A DNA stretch of 64,000 nt from Candidatus Midichloriaceae bacterium (GTDB taxonomy: Bacteria; Pseudomonadota; Alphaproteobacteria; Rickettsiales; Midichloriaceae): NCBI GenBank assembly GCA_029266655.1, contig JAQSWL010000017.1, forward strand, positions 1 to 64,000, read 5' to 3'. The position numbers and the translations under genes were made by a program. The notes under the pieces were generated by a model that was not told the origin of the DNA, did not search any database, and saw only the letters and a list, made by a program, of their open reading frames with translations. Shown here piece after piece: positions 1-8,209 of the stretch (position 1 is the stretch's first letter; every line of letters starts with the position of its first letter).

Positions 1-259
1 CTTTTTTGTTAATGCCATTGCTTGTTTAATTGCATATTCTTTCAGAAAAAATAAGCCCGCATTTAAATTCCCTTCTTCCCTTATCCATAACTGACGTTAA
101 TTAAATTTATTAATTTACTAAATATGGATGATTATGGGTTGTTATGCTTACAGCACTTTCAACAGTTATGCCAAAGAACCCGGCCTTGTCTTCATGTTTT
201 GCTTTTTATTGATTTGCTATGTAAATTTTTCAAACTAATTTACTATATTATCTGCATTA
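1..259. other. Intergenic left edge with an F3 repeat end
   Basis: AT-rich sequence downstream of rimM. I see no convincing gene; the trmD that usually follows rimM is not recognisable here. Bases from about 180 to 250 match the outer end of the F3 repeat family (compare 33380-33440 and, inverted, 24612-24675). Confidence 0.5.
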
Positions 260-805
260 TTACTCTGCTATGGCGATACTTTCGTTAAATTGCACCGCTA
301 TAATTACCCGAGATTCAATATCTACAGATTTAATAAATTCCTTATTAAAAGGGTAGAAGAAATCTTTATTTGCAACAGCATCATGAATCTCAATTAAATC
401 ACCCGCACCAAAATTGCAAACGTTTTTCACTTCGCCAACTAAAAGCTCATTTTCGAAATACACTTTACAGCCAAGTAGATCTGCATGATAGAATTCTTCC
501 TCTGCAGAAATAGAGAGCTCAGACCTCTTAATGTACAGCTTTGTGTTTTGCAAAGCTTCAGCTTCATTGCGAGAGGTGATCCCAGCTAAGCTTGCAATTA
601 CGTAAGTATCGCGAACGGAGATAATCTTAATGCTAAAGTCTCTATCTTGCTCTAAATCAAAAACATGCTTAAAAGTTGCAATGTCTTCAGGGTTTTCGGT
701 AAAACATTTAATTTTTACATAACCTTTAATGCCGCTGGCTGAAGTTATCATGCCCACGCAGATGTCTGGATCAGGCAATTCGGTAGATTTTAGTGCATTT
801 ATCAT
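260..805 (-). CDS. rimM: 16S rRNA processing protein RimM
   Basis: Ribosome maturation factor that binds ribosomal protein S19 and helps mature the head of the 30S subunit; cytoplasmic. The 181-residue protein has the RimM N-terminal beta-barrel, opening with the family motif around residues 16-30 (VGMITSASGIKGYVKI), and a C-terminal PRC-barrel at about 105-175 (HADLLGCKV, then GEVKNVCNFGAGDLIEI). Length is normal. It lies downstream of rpsP on the same strand, the usual rpsP-rimM-trmD-rplS order, but the two are separated by about 360 bases holding an F1 repeat, and trmD is not visible before the window edge. Identification is firm. Confidence 0.95.
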   Translation of the reverse strand: MINALKSTELPDPDICVGMITSASGIKGYVKIKCFTENPEDIATFKHVFDLEQDRDFSIKIISVRDTYVIASLAGITSRNEAEALQNTKLYIKRSELSISAEEEFYHADLLGCKVYFENELLVGEVKNVCNFGAGDLIEIHDAVANKDFFYPFNKEFIKSVDIESRVIIAVQFNESIAIAE

Positions 806-985
806 AAGTACATCAAATATATTAAACTCTAAAAAGCCCTATATGCTGTTCATCTTTTAAGATCAATTATAGGGAGCCGCTATAGAATGTATGCAATTTA
901 CATTAACATTCAACAGCTTTCTACTATAGTCTTAAAAAATTTTTAACAAAAGCTCACCGCGCAAACTAGTTGCGAGATTGCACTA

Positions 986-1140
986 ATACCAAATCTCAAA
1001 ATAAATATAGCATTAATACACATCTTTTGCCAAAGCTACTTAATGAAAAATAAAGTAATTGAAAGATATTCAATTATTTTTTACCTCATACTTTGCCAAA
1101 ATCTGGCATTACTCTCTCAATTTGTTTTGAGATTTAGTAT
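986..1140 (-). repeat. F1 palindromic repeat, copy 1 (diverged)
   Basis: A 155-base element with inverted ends (ATACCAAATCTC... and ...GAGATTTAGTAT) sitting between rpsP and rimM. It is the most diverged F1 copy: the core with the CTTTGCCAAAATCTGGCATTA block is kept, while the middle has drifted. The rest of the 806-1163 gap shows no gene. Other copies are at 4493, 23995, 33119, 34744, 42215 and 50658. Confidence 0.85.
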
Positions 1141-1163
1141 AAACCCTTTAACCGGAAATAATG

Positions 1164-1418
1164 CTAAAGAGATATATTAAGTTTTTTAAATAGTTTTGCA
1201 ACAACATCAGTTGGCTGCGCACCTGTTCCCAGCCATTTTTTCGCTTTCTCAACTTCCACAACAATACGATTGCTGTCAGAATCTGATAAAAGTGGATTGT
1301 AAGATCCAATGATTTCGATGAATTTACCATCTCTAGGCGACCTAGAGTCGGACACAACTACTTTGTAGTATGGACGCTTTTTTGCGCCTCTTCTTGCTAG
1401 TCTTATTTTTACAGCCAT
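1164..1418 (-). CDS. rpsP: 30S ribosomal protein S16
   Basis: Small-subunit ribosomal protein needed for 30S assembly. The 84-residue product begins [20 protein letters not shown], the hallmark bS16 N-terminus, continues with the [15 protein letters not shown] motif at about 29-43, and ends in the usual short helical region. It is first in the rpsP-rimM operon and diverges from rodA across a 96-base region that carries a good sigma-70-like promoter reading toward rpsP. Identification is certain. Confidence 0.98.
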   Translation of the reverse strand: MAVKIRLARRGAKKRPYYKVVVSDSRSPRDGKFIEIIGSYNPLLSDSDSNRIVVEVEKAKKWLGTGAQPTDVVAKLFKKLNISL

Positions 1419-1456
1419 TACTTATAACATTTTAAAAAGTTGAAAGTGATGCTATT

Positions 1457-1484
1457 TTATAGCAAAACTTTGTAAAATGTAAAT
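1457..1484 (-). promoter_or_regulatory. Predicted sigma-70 promoter of rpsP
   Basis: Read on the minus strand: TTTACA at 1484-1479, a 16-base spacer, then TATAAA at 1462-1457. Each hexamer matches consensus at five of six positions. It would start transcription near 1450, giving a leader of about 30 bases to rpsP. Prediction by eye only. Confidence 0.5.
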
Positions 1485-1514
1485 AACTTATTATAAGTAT
1501 GGGGAGATAAAATA

Positions 1515-2621
1515 ATGTTTTCAAAATCAGATGGCTCTAGAATCAACTTCTTAAAAGAAATGGATTATGTGCTTTTAGTGCAAATTCTTGCTATGTGTTG
1601 GTTTAGCGTAGCGATGCTTTATTCTGCAGCATTGGGCAGTATGGATCCATGGGCCTTTAAACAAATTGTGACTCTATGTATATTTGTACCAGTCATATTG
1701 TTGCTCGCTAGCCTTGAGTTCAAGACTGTTTACACCTATGCATATGTTGTATACGGTGTGGCATTCTTTTTCCTTATTTTAGCTGCTATATTTGGGCATA
1801 AAGCAATGGGCGCGCAAAGATGGTTGCGCATAGGGGTTATAAATTTTCAACCTTCTGAGCTTATGAAGATAGGATTGATATTGGCTTTAGCTAGATATTA
1901 CCACGATCTGCACACTAATGAGATAGGGAAAATACGGAGTTTGGTCCCTCCATTATTACTCACGATAGCCCCCGCACTATTGGTGCTAAAACAGCCAAAT
2001 TTAGGAACGGCATCCATCTTAATTGTAATCGCCGCGGTAATTTTATTCGCCTCTGGGGTTAAGTTGTGGAAATTTGCTTTTGTTGGCATAAGCACCATAT
2101 TATTAATGCCTGCAGTATGGTATATGTTGCATGATTATCAGAGGCAAAGAGTGCTTACCTTCTTAAACCCAGAAGCTGATCCTTTAGGTTCTGGATACAA
2201 CATAATACAATCTATTATTGCAATTGGATCTGGCGGGTTTTTTGGTAAGGGCTTTATAGAGGGTAGCCAGAGCCAATTAAACTTTTTGCCAGAAAAACAA
2301 ACTGATTTTATCCTTTCCGTAATAGCCGAAGAATTTGGTTTCTTCGGGGTTGCAGTTGTATTGATTCTAACTCTTGGAATAATTCTTTCATGCTATAAAA
2401 AAGCGTTTACTGCGAGCAATCAATTTTTTAGGTTGATTGCAATAGGAGTAGCTACCTCTTTTGCCTTCCACGCAATTATAAATGCAGGGATGATTTCTGG
2501 TTTGCTTCCAGTAGTTGGTATGCCTTATCCATTGCTTTCATATGGTGGGTCAAGCTTAGCGGCATTTTTAATAGGGTTTGGCTTAGTACTTAATACAAAA
2601 TTAAGAAATCAGAGTAGCTAA
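1515..2621 (+). CDS. rodA: Rod-shape SEDS glycosyltransferase RodA
   Basis: Peptidoglycan polymerase of the elongation machinery; an inner-membrane SEDS protein working with PBP2 (mrdA at 29840). The 368-residue sequence is almost wholly hydrophobic with about ten membrane segments. It carries the SEDS loop with PEKQTDFILSVIAEEFGF (about residues 257-274, including the expected Asp) and the C-terminal signature PYPLLSYGGSS. RodA rather than FtsW: it has the RodA-type RQRVLTFLNPEADPLGSGYN loop, and a separate FtsW lies at 55138. The start is supported by GGGGAG 9 bases upstream. The stop overlaps the bioD start (TAATG), so the biotin genes are translationally coupled to a cell-shape gene. Confidence 0.95.
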   Translation: MFSKSDGSRINFLKEMDYVLLVQILAMCWFSVAMLYSAALGSMDPWAFKQIVTLCIFVPVILLLASLEFKTVYTYAYVVYGVAFFFLILAAIFGHKAMGAQRWLRIGVINFQPSELMKIGLILALARYYHDLHTNEIGKIRSLVPPLLLTIAPALLVLKQPNLGTASILIVIAAVILFASGVKLWKFAFVGISTILLMPAVWYMLHDYQRQRVLTFLNPEADPLGSGYNIIQSIIAIGSGGFFGKGFIEGSQSQLNFLPEKQTDFILSVIAEEFGFFGVAVVLILTLGIILSCYKKAFTASNQFFRLIAIGVATSFAFHAIINAGMISGLLPVVGMPYPLLSYGGSSLAAFLIGFGLVLNTKLRNQSS

Positions 2622-3247
2622 TGAAAATATTTATTGCAGGAACAGATACTGATATAGGTAAGACTTTGGTATCAAGCTGGTTATGCATCCATACCGGCTA
2701 TGATTACTTTAAACCCATACAAACAGGATCTCGTTATGGTACCGATAGTCAAACTATACTGGAGCTTACAAACAGCAAGGTGCACAAAGAAAGCTATCTT
2801 TATAAAGAGCCGCTTTCACCGCACCTTGCAGCAAAATTGGAAGATTTAGAAATTGATCTGAATACTATAAAGTTGCCAGAAACAGAAAACTTAATTGTTG
2901 AAGGCGCAGGTGGGCTTTTAGTACCTATTAATAAACAGTCGCTTATGATAGACTTAATCCAAAAATTATCCATACCTATAATACTAGTTGCGAGTTCAAG
3001 GCTAGGGACGATCAATCATACTTTACTAAGTTTAGAGGCTATTAGAAATAGGGGGCTTGCTACCTTAGGGGTAATTGTGAGCGGTGAAAAAAATCAAGAT
3101 AACTGTGATGCAATAGAATTTTATGGTAAAGTTCCGGTGCTTGCGCAGCTCCCATTTATGTCTAAAATCAGCAAAGAAGTGCTGCAGGAGGTACCCATGA
3201 GTAATAATTTACGAGAACTATATGAGCATGCTATCACTTCGCGATAA
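2621..3247 (+). CDS. bioD: Dethiobiotin synthetase
   Basis: ATP-dependent carboxylase that closes the ureido ring of dethiobiotin from 7,8-diaminononanoate; cytoplasmic, penultimate biotin step. The 208-residue protein has the BioD P-loop at residues 6-16 (AGTDTDIGKTL), KPIQTG at about 31-36 and the VEGAGGLLVPI motif at about 90-100. Length is typical. The start codon overlaps the rodA stop by one base, and its 3' end overlaps bioA by 26 bases. bioB, bioF and bioC are not in the window, so the biotin genes are split in this genome or the pathway is partial. Confidence 0.95.
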   Translation: MKIFIAGTDTDIGKTLVSSWLCIHTGYDYFKPIQTGSRYGTDSQTILELTNSKVHKESYLYKEPLSPHLAAKLEDLEIDLNTIKLPETENLIVEGAGGLLVPINKQSLMIDLIQKLSIPIILVASSRLGTINHTLLSLEAIRNRGLATLGVIVSGEKNQDNCDAIEFYGKVPVLAQLPFMSKISKEVLQEVPMSNNLRELYEHAITSR

Positions 3248-4481
3248 GAAAATTATCTGGCACCCATTCACTCAAGAGAAAACAGCGGATATTGTTATCG
3301 CTGCAAAAGCTAAAGGATGCTACATCTATGATGAAAATGGCAAGGCGTATTTAGATCTAATCTCCAGCTGGTGGGTCAATTTGCATGGTCATGCTCACCC
3401 AGAAATTGCTCGCAGCATATATGAGCAATCTATGCAATTAGAGCATGTTATTTTTGCGGACTTCACCCATGAACCAGCTGTTAAACTTTGTGAGGAGCTA
3501 AAAGAATTATTGCCTCCATCCCTAAATCGATTCTTCTTTTCTGATAACGGGTCCACTGCTGTAGAAGTTGCATTAAAAATGAGTTACCAATATTGGTGTA
3601 ATCAAGGGCAAGAGAACAGGAAGATTTTCTTAAGCTTTGAAGGAGGCTATCATGGTGATACCTTTGGCGCAATGTCGGTTGGTCATACTTCGAAATTTCA
3701 CGATGTCTTTAAATCTTTCTTCTTTAAGGTATTAAGCGTACCATATCCGGATACTTGGGATGATGATCTCAATGTTGAGGAGAAAGAGCAAAAAGCGCTA
3801 AATATTTTAGACCAATATTTAGAAGAGCATGGTCATAAGATAGCAGCGCTTATATTAGAGCCGCTGGTACAAGGGGCAAGCGGTATGCGTATGTGTAGAG
3901 CTAATTTTATAAATGATGTTATATTACGTATGCGGGCAAAAGGAATTTTGGTAATTTTTGATGAGGTTATGACAGGGTTTGGCCGCACTGGCACTAATTT
4001 TGCACTTGACCAAATTAATGCTAAGCCAGATTTTCTATGTCTTTCAAAGGGCATTACTGGTGGTTTTTTGCCTCTTGCACTTACTGTTACCACTGAGAAT
4101 GTTTACAGCGCCTTTTTACATAATGAATGGAAGTACGCCTTTGCTCATGGGCATTCGTATACTGCAAACCCAATTGCATGTGCTGCTGCAATTACCTCTT
4201 TAAAGTTACTTAAAAAAACTAATTTAACTCATATTAATCAAGCGCACAAATCCGGGATTAGTTATTTGAAGACAAAGTGCCCCGATATTAAACATACCCG
4301 TATACTTGGCACTATTAGTGCATTTGAGATAGATTCAGCTCAAAAGCTTAAGCCTCAATTTTTGGCAGAAGGGATGTTAATTAGACCGCTCGGCAATACA
4401 ATTTATCTCCTGCCCCCATATTGCATAACGGCAGAGGAATTGAATGTAGTCTATGAAAAGTTGGGGAATATGCTCCGTTAA
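3222..4481 (+). CDS. bioA: Adenosylmethionine-8-amino-7-oxononanoate aminotransferase
   Basis: PLP enzyme that makes 7,8-diaminononanoate, the substrate of BioD. The 419-residue class III aminotransferase shows the BioA-specific SSWWVNLHGHAHP (about 48-60), the phosphate-binding NGSTAVEVA region, FEGGYHGDTFGAMS, IFDEVMTGFGRTG and the PLP lysine Lys276 in LSKGITGG. ATG 3222 or 3228 could be the start. It overlaps bioD. The last codons and stop (ATG CTC CGT TAA TTTG) coincide with the terminal sequence shared by the F2 repeat family, so the C-terminus may have been reset by a repeat insertion. Confidence 0.95.
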   Translation: MSMLSLRDKKIIWHPFTQEKTADIVIAAKAKGCYIYDENGKAYLDLISSWWVNLHGHAHPEIARSIYEQSMQLEHVIFADFTHEPAVKLCEELKELLPPSLNRFFFSDNGSTAVEVALKMSYQYWCNQGQENRKIFLSFEGGYHGDTFGAMSVGHTSKFHDVFKSFFFKVLSVPYPDTWDDDLNVEEKEQKALNILDQYLEEHGHKIAALILEPLVQGASGMRMCRANFINDVILRMRAKGILVIFDEVMTGFGRTGTNFALDQINAKPDFLCLSKGITGGFLPLALTVTTENVYSAFLHNEWKYAFAHGHSYTANPIACAAAITSLKLLKKTNLTHINQAHKSGISYLKTKCPDIKHTRILGTISAFEIDSAQKLKPQFLAEGMLIRPLGNTIYLLPPYCITAEELNVVYEKLGNMLR

Positions 4482-4492
4482 TTTGAAAGCTT

Positions 4493-4647
4493 ATACCAAA
4501 TCTCAAAATAAATAGAGCATTAAAGCTCACCTTTTGCCAAATTTGCTTGGTAAAAAATTGATGAATATGTAGAATATTCAGCTGCTTTTTCCCTTCGCAC
4601 TTTGCCAAAATCTGGCTTTATACCAATTTATTTATGAGATTTGGTAT
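4493..4647 (-). repeat. F1 palindromic repeat, copy 2
   Basis: A 155-base F1 element directly after bioA, in minus orientation: ATACCAAATCTCAAAATAAA at the left, ATTTGGTAT at the right, with the conserved TTTGCCAAAATCTGGC core. The inverted ends pair for about 20 bases. It starts a few bases after the F2-like end that provides the bioA stop. Confidence 0.9.
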
Positions 4648-4659
4648 AATGCCTTAACT

Positions 4660-4803
4660 AGATCTCTTCGAAAACTCGCTTCTGGTAGCAGGGTGCAAGG
4701 AGCTCGCGGAGCAGAAGACCGGAGTGTATTAAATATACATGAGGATCTGAGCACCGAAGCGACATCGCAAGCTGCAGCAGAAGTAGAGTTTCCGAAGAGA
4801 TCT
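4660..4803. repeat. F4 palindromic element
   Basis: A 144-base stretch bounded by near-perfect inverted ends, AGATCTCTTCGAAAACTC and GAGTTTCCGAAGAGATCT, enclosing GC-richer sequence. It lies between two convergent genes (bioA and ndk) and could act as a bidirectional transcription barrier. Only one copy was seen in the window, so membership in a genome-wide family is inferred from style. Confidence 0.7.
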
Positions 4804-4809
4804 GCTATA

Positions 4810-5232
4810 TTAACCAACAATCTCAGCATAGCTGAAGAAGAATTCTATTTCCTTTTCAGCATTTTCTAATGAATCAGAACCATGAACAGAATTTTCTCCT
4901 ATGCTTACAGCAAATTCTTTTCTTATTGTGCCAGCTGCAGCTTCGTTTGGATTGGTTGCGCCCATTACTTCTCTGTGTTTTGCCACAGCATTATCAGCTT
5001 CAAGTACCTGAACCACAACAGGACCTGAGGTCATGGTTTCTACCAATTCGCCATAGAATGGGCGAGCTTTGTGCACATCGTAAAATTTTTCTGCTTGTGC
5101 TTTTGTCATCATCAAACGTTTTTGAGCAACTATTCTAAGACCAGCAGCTTCAATTACAGCGTTGATTTTGCCAGTAATATTGCGTTTAGTTGCATCTGGT
5201 TTAATGATGGATAGAGTTCTTTCAATTGCCAT
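4810..5232 (-). CDS. ndk: Nucleoside diphosphate kinase
   Basis: Transfers the terminal phosphate of ATP to nucleoside diphosphates through a phosphohistidine; cytoplasmic. The 140-residue length is standard. The N-terminus [11 protein letters not shown] is the family signature and His117 in the NSVHGSDS motif is the catalytic histidine. It lies downstream of the small lipoprotein gene and lysC on the same strand, with a 22-base gap. Its 3' end abuts the F4 palindrome. Confidence 0.97.
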   Translation of the reverse strand: MAIERTLSIIKPDATKRNITGKINAVIEAAGLRIVAQKRLMMTKAQAEKFYDVHKARPFYGELVETMTSGPVVVQVLEADNAVAKHREVMGATNPNEAAAGTIRKEFAVSIGENSVHGSDSLENAEKEIEFFFSYAEIVG

Positions 5233-5254
5233 TTTCTACCTATAAATATGGTGT

Positions 5255-5452
5255 TTATGAGGAGGCAATTATAGCGGTTTGTAAAATATTATCAACTGGT
5301 AACCTACGCTCACATGGTTGATCTAAGTAGGCTCCATAACCGCTAGTAACACATGGGCTGTTCACATCATAACGGGATGGGTCACTGTGGCTGCATCCAG
5401 AGAGAGTTAACACCCCAAAAAAGAGTGCAATTAATAAAAGAATATTCCGCAT
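5255..5452 (-). CDS. Small predicted lipoprotein
   Basis: A 65-residue protein with a lipoprotein signal peptide: MRNILLLIALFFGVLTLSGC, with a lipobox (LSGC) giving a lipidated cysteine at residue 20. The mature part is about 46 residues, with three further cysteines, and is otherwise unrecognised. I chose the ATG at 5452 because GGAGG lies 6 bases upstream; the longer TTG start at 5464 would place that ribosome binding site inside the gene. It sits between lysC and ndk on the same strand. Export and lipidation are inferred; the function is unknown. Confidence 0.75.
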   Translation of the reverse strand: MRNILLLIALFFGVLTLSGCSHSDPSRYDVNSPCVTSGYGAYLDQPCERRLPVDNILQTAIIASS

Positions 5453-5474
5453 GTTAACCTCCAAAATAATAAAG

Positions 5475-6647
5475 CTATTTTACTAGTGTATCATGTAATG
5501 CTTGAGTTAAATTTTCAGATGCACCAGACGCATATAACGTTATTGAAGCATCGGTGACATTTGATTGTACAATTTTTACACCATTATCTTGCACTATCTG
5601 AAAAATTTTTTCAATGATTTGGTTATCACGTTTTATGCCAAATCCAACAATTGTTATTTTTAGGAGGTTTGCTTCTACATTAAACGCCTTGGCGCCAAGA
5701 TACTTAATAACCTTTGGTAAATCATCGTTTGTGGTAGATAATACAATTTTACTTACATCATCTTCCCAAAAAGAGTTTTCTACAAAACAATTGAGTGAGT
5801 TAATTTTTTTAAGCGCTTCAGATGGTAACCCATCTGCTACAGCTTTGATGAGAGCTCTGTCCTTCTTATGGGTGACTGCTGTTATTTTAATTTTCTCCAT
5901 ATTTGCCTCACAAATACCTATAGTAGTTCCTAGTGAGTGAGGCTGAAAAGTTGAACGCACTCTCACTTTTACATTATATCTTTTAGCTATTTCTGCGGCT
6001 CGTGGGTAAACCACTTTAGCTCCTCCATGGCCTAAATCAATCACTTGGTCATAATCCATGAAATCAATTTTTTTAGCATTTTTAAATTTGTTGGGATCTG
6101 TTGAGTAAATGCCATCAACATCAGTATAGATATCGCATATATCAGCTGATAGTGCAGCTGCAATTGCTACAGCGGTTGCATCTGACCCTCCTCGACCCAA
6201 AGTGGTTATGTAATTTTCATACATGCCTTGGAATCCGCAAATTACCGGGACTATGTCTTTATCAATTAGCTCCCAAAGCCTCTCGGTTTTTATTTCTAAA
6301 ATACACGCTTCAGAAAAACTTCCATCTGTTTTAATTGGTATTTGCCAGGATTGCAGTGCTTCTGCTTTTATGCCTATTTCATTGAGTGCTAGGGCCAACA
6401 ATCCAGCGCTTATAACCTCGCCAGAGGCAAGCACAACATCACTTTGTTGATTAGTTAATGTATTTTGCGCAGAAATAAGCTGTTTAGTTAGTTGGACTAA
6501 ATTATCTGTAACTCCGGCCATTGCAGAGATCACAACAGCTATTTTATTACCCAGCTTTAATTCTGACTCTATAAGTCGTGCAACCTCCTTAATTCTTAGA
6601 ATTGTTCCAACTGAGGTGCCACCAAATTTTTGTATTACTAAGCTCAT
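5475..6647 (-). CDS. lysC: Aspartate kinase
   Basis: Phosphorylates aspartate, the first step toward diaminopimelate and lysine. The 390-residue protein has the kinase motif KFGGTSVG at residues 7-14, TLGRGGSDATAVAIAAAL at about 150-167 and DPNKFKNAKKID downstream, followed by tandem ACT regulatory domains from about residue 255. It is a monofunctional, probably feedback-regulated enzyme. Together with dapD, dapE and argD/dapC at 41-45 kb it supplies the cell-wall diaminopimelate branch. Confidence 0.95.
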   Translation of the reverse strand: MSLVIQKFGGTSVGTILRIKEVARLIESELKLGNKIAVVISAMAGVTDNLVQLTKQLISAQNTLTNQQSDVVLASGEVISAGLLALALNEIGIKAEALQSWQIPIKTDGSFSEACILEIKTERLWELIDKDIVPVICGFQGMYENYITTLGRGGSDATAVAIAAALSADICDIYTDVDGIYSTDPNKFKNAKKIDFMDYDQVIDLGHGGAKVVYPRAAEIAKRYNVKVRVRSTFQPHSLGTTIGICEANMEKIKITAVTHKKDRALIKAVADGLPSEALKKINSLNCFVENSFWEDDVSKIVLSTTNDDLPKVIKYLGAKAFNVEANLLKITIVGFGIKRDNQIIEKIFQIVQDNGVKIVQSNVTDASITLYASGASENLTQALHDTLVK

Positions 6648-6741
6648 GTTTTTTGCATAACCATGCTTTCTTAAATAATATACACTTTATTTCCAAATAC
6701 TAGTATAATACTAAAGCTTTAAAACGGCCTATATTTGAAGA

Positions 6742-6770
6742 TTGAACCAAAACTATTTTGCTAGTATACT
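6742..6770 (+). promoter_or_regulatory. Predicted promoter of the tol operon, -10 in an F2 end
   Basis: TTGAAC at 6742-6747, a 17-base spacer, TATACT at 6765-6770. The TATACT is also the first six bases of the F2 repeat that follows (TATACTTYTCGTAAAT), so a repeat end appears to supply the -10 box. The predicted leader to tolQ is about 215 bases and consists largely of F2 sequence. Confidence 0.45.
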
Positions 6771-6955
6771 TTTCGTAAATGAAGATTTGGAAAAAGTATA
6801 GACGCCCTAATTTTCCAAATTAACGGAGTATAGACGACAGGAAATTTAGAAAATTGGTAGGAGCAGTAATTGCGAGCACCGTAAGCCTATATTAATAGGT
6901 GCGGATGCAGAGGAATTAGCTGCGACGCCCCAATTTTCTAAATTAACGGAGTATA
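6765..6955 (+). repeat. F2 repeat, tandem or partly deleted double copy
   Basis: Starts as F2 (TATACTTTTCGTAAAT...), jumps at the TATAGACG motif to the F2 right end (CCAAATTAACGGAGTATA), then runs through an almost complete second F2 body (GACGACAGGAAATTT ... AATTAACGGAGTATA). This fits a tandem duplication with an internal deletion in the first unit. Apart from the promoter, the 6648-6992 gap holds nothing else. Confidence 0.85.
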
Positions 6956-6992
6956 CAATCTCCAAAAAGCACTTTTTATATGGTTAAATTTT

Positions 6993-7766
6993 ATGTTCGA
7001 TCTTGTTAACACCGCTTTTGCTGCGGTAAAATCTGCGCCAACAGAAGTAATTGGCGGGCTTGCCCTAGAAGGAAGCTCTGCTTCTTCAGACTTATCACTT
7101 TGGGGTTTGTTTTGGCAAGCTGGTGCAGTAGTGAAATTTGTGATGATGAGTCTCATGCTTTCTTCCATTTGGAGTTGGGCAATAATTTTTGACAAATGGT
7201 TTTTGATTAAGTCCATAAATTCCAAAGTAAAATCTTTTGAGAAATCCTTTTGGTCTGGCCAGTCATTAGAAACTTTATACGAACGAATAAAAGGCAGAGA
7301 TTCTCACCCAATGGTCGTGGTATTTTCTTCTGCTATGCATGAATGGCAAATGCGAAGCATGAGAGACTTGCAGGAGAGTTCATCCTTAAGAGCAGGCACT
7401 AAAGAAAGGATATATCAGGCTATGCAGGTTTCTATCAGCAAATCTATGGATATATTAGATAAGAACTTAAACTTCCTTGCAACGGTAGGCTCTAGCGCAC
7501 CATTTGTAGGTTTATTCGGTACTGTTTGGGGAATTATGGTTAGCTTCCAATCGATAGCGATTTCCAAAAACACAACGCTTGCTGTTGTGGCTCCAGGCAT
7601 TGCAGAGGCGCTACTTGCTACAGCATTTGGGTTAGCAGCTGCTATTCCAGCAGGAATTTTTTATAATAAATTTGCAAATGAAGTGAATAGGCTCTCAAGT
7701 AAACTAGAAGACTTCAGTGTAGAATTAGGCGCGATTATGAGCCGAGAACTTGATAATATTAAATAA
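6993..7766 (+). CDS. tolQ: Tol-Pal system proton channel protein TolQ
   Basis: Inner-membrane MotA/TolQ/ExbB protein that, with TolR, uses the proton gradient to energise TolA and keep the outer membrane attached during division. The 257-residue sequence has three membrane segments (about 45-67, 167-190 and 205-228) and the family motif SSAPFVGLFGTVWGIMVSF. The N-terminus is about 25 residues longer than usual. No strong ribosome binding site is visible at this ATG. It is first of tolQ-tolR-tolA; only 2 bases separate it from tolR. Confidence 0.93.
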   Translation: MFDLVNTAFAAVKSAPTEVIGGLALEGSSASSDLSLWGLFWQAGAVVKFVMMSLMLSSIWSWAIIFDKWFLIKSINSKVKSFEKSFWSGQSLETLYERIKGRDSHPMVVVFSSAMHEWQMRSMRDLQESSSLRAGTKERIYQAMQVSISKSMDILDKNLNFLATVGSSAPFVGLFGTVWGIMVSFQSIAISKNTTLAVVAPGIAEALLATAFGLAAAIPAGIFYNKFANEVNRLSSKLEDFSVELGAIMSRELDNIK

Positions 7767-7768
7767 TT

Positions 7769-8200
7769 ATGGCATTCAATTTAGTAACTCCTCGCAGAGG
7801 GAAATCCAGTAAAAGGCGTATAAATGCAGAAATAAACGTGACGCCGCTTGTTGATGTAATGTTGGTGCTACTTGTTATTTTCATGATAACTTCTCCAATG
7901 CTTGTTGCAGGCGTGCAGGTGGATTTGCCAAAAACTAAGGCTTCCGCGCTTTCAGGGCAGGATGAGCCGATAGCTATTTCTGTTGATAAATTTGGTAATA
8001 TCTATATTCATGAAACCAAAATCAAAATGGAAGAGTTAGGGAAAAAACTTGCGGCAGTATCCCAAGAAAGAAAAGATATACGCATATTTGTGCGGGGCGA
8101 TAAAACTATTGATTATGGCAGAGTTATGCAGGTTTTCGGAGCTATAAAATCTGCTGGGTATAAAAATATTGCGCTAGTATCCGAAACAATTAATGAGTAA
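7769..8200 (+). CDS. tolR: Tol-Pal system protein TolR
   Basis: Partner of TolQ in the Tol proton channel. The 143-residue protein has one N-terminal membrane segment (about 25-45) with Asp29 in INVTPLVDVMLVLLVIF, the protonatable residue of the ExbD/TolR family, then a periplasmic domain. Family membership is clear; assignment as TolR rather than ExbD rests on the position between tolQ and tolA. Confidence 0.93.
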   Translation: MAFNLVTPRRGKSSKRRINAEINVTPLVDVMLVLLVIFMITSPMLVAGVQVDLPKTKASALSGQDEPIAISVDKFGNIYIHETKIKMEELGKKLAAVSQERKDIRIFVRGDKTIDYGRVMQVFGAIKSAGYKNIALVSETINE

Positions 8201-8209
8201 GTTGATTTT

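Noticed and set aside
124-290. Short plus-strand frame at the left edge
   Set aside because: It runs through an F3 end and into rimM antisense; hydrophobic composition only reflects AT-rich repeat DNA.
1471-1498. TTGTAA-16-TATAAG as a rodA promoter
   Set aside because: The predicted start site falls in the ribosome binding site, leaving almost no leader.
4632-4829. Minus-strand 65-codon frame overlapping the F4 palindrome
   Set aside because: Translation of the palindromic repeat and the ndk 3' end in the wrong frame.
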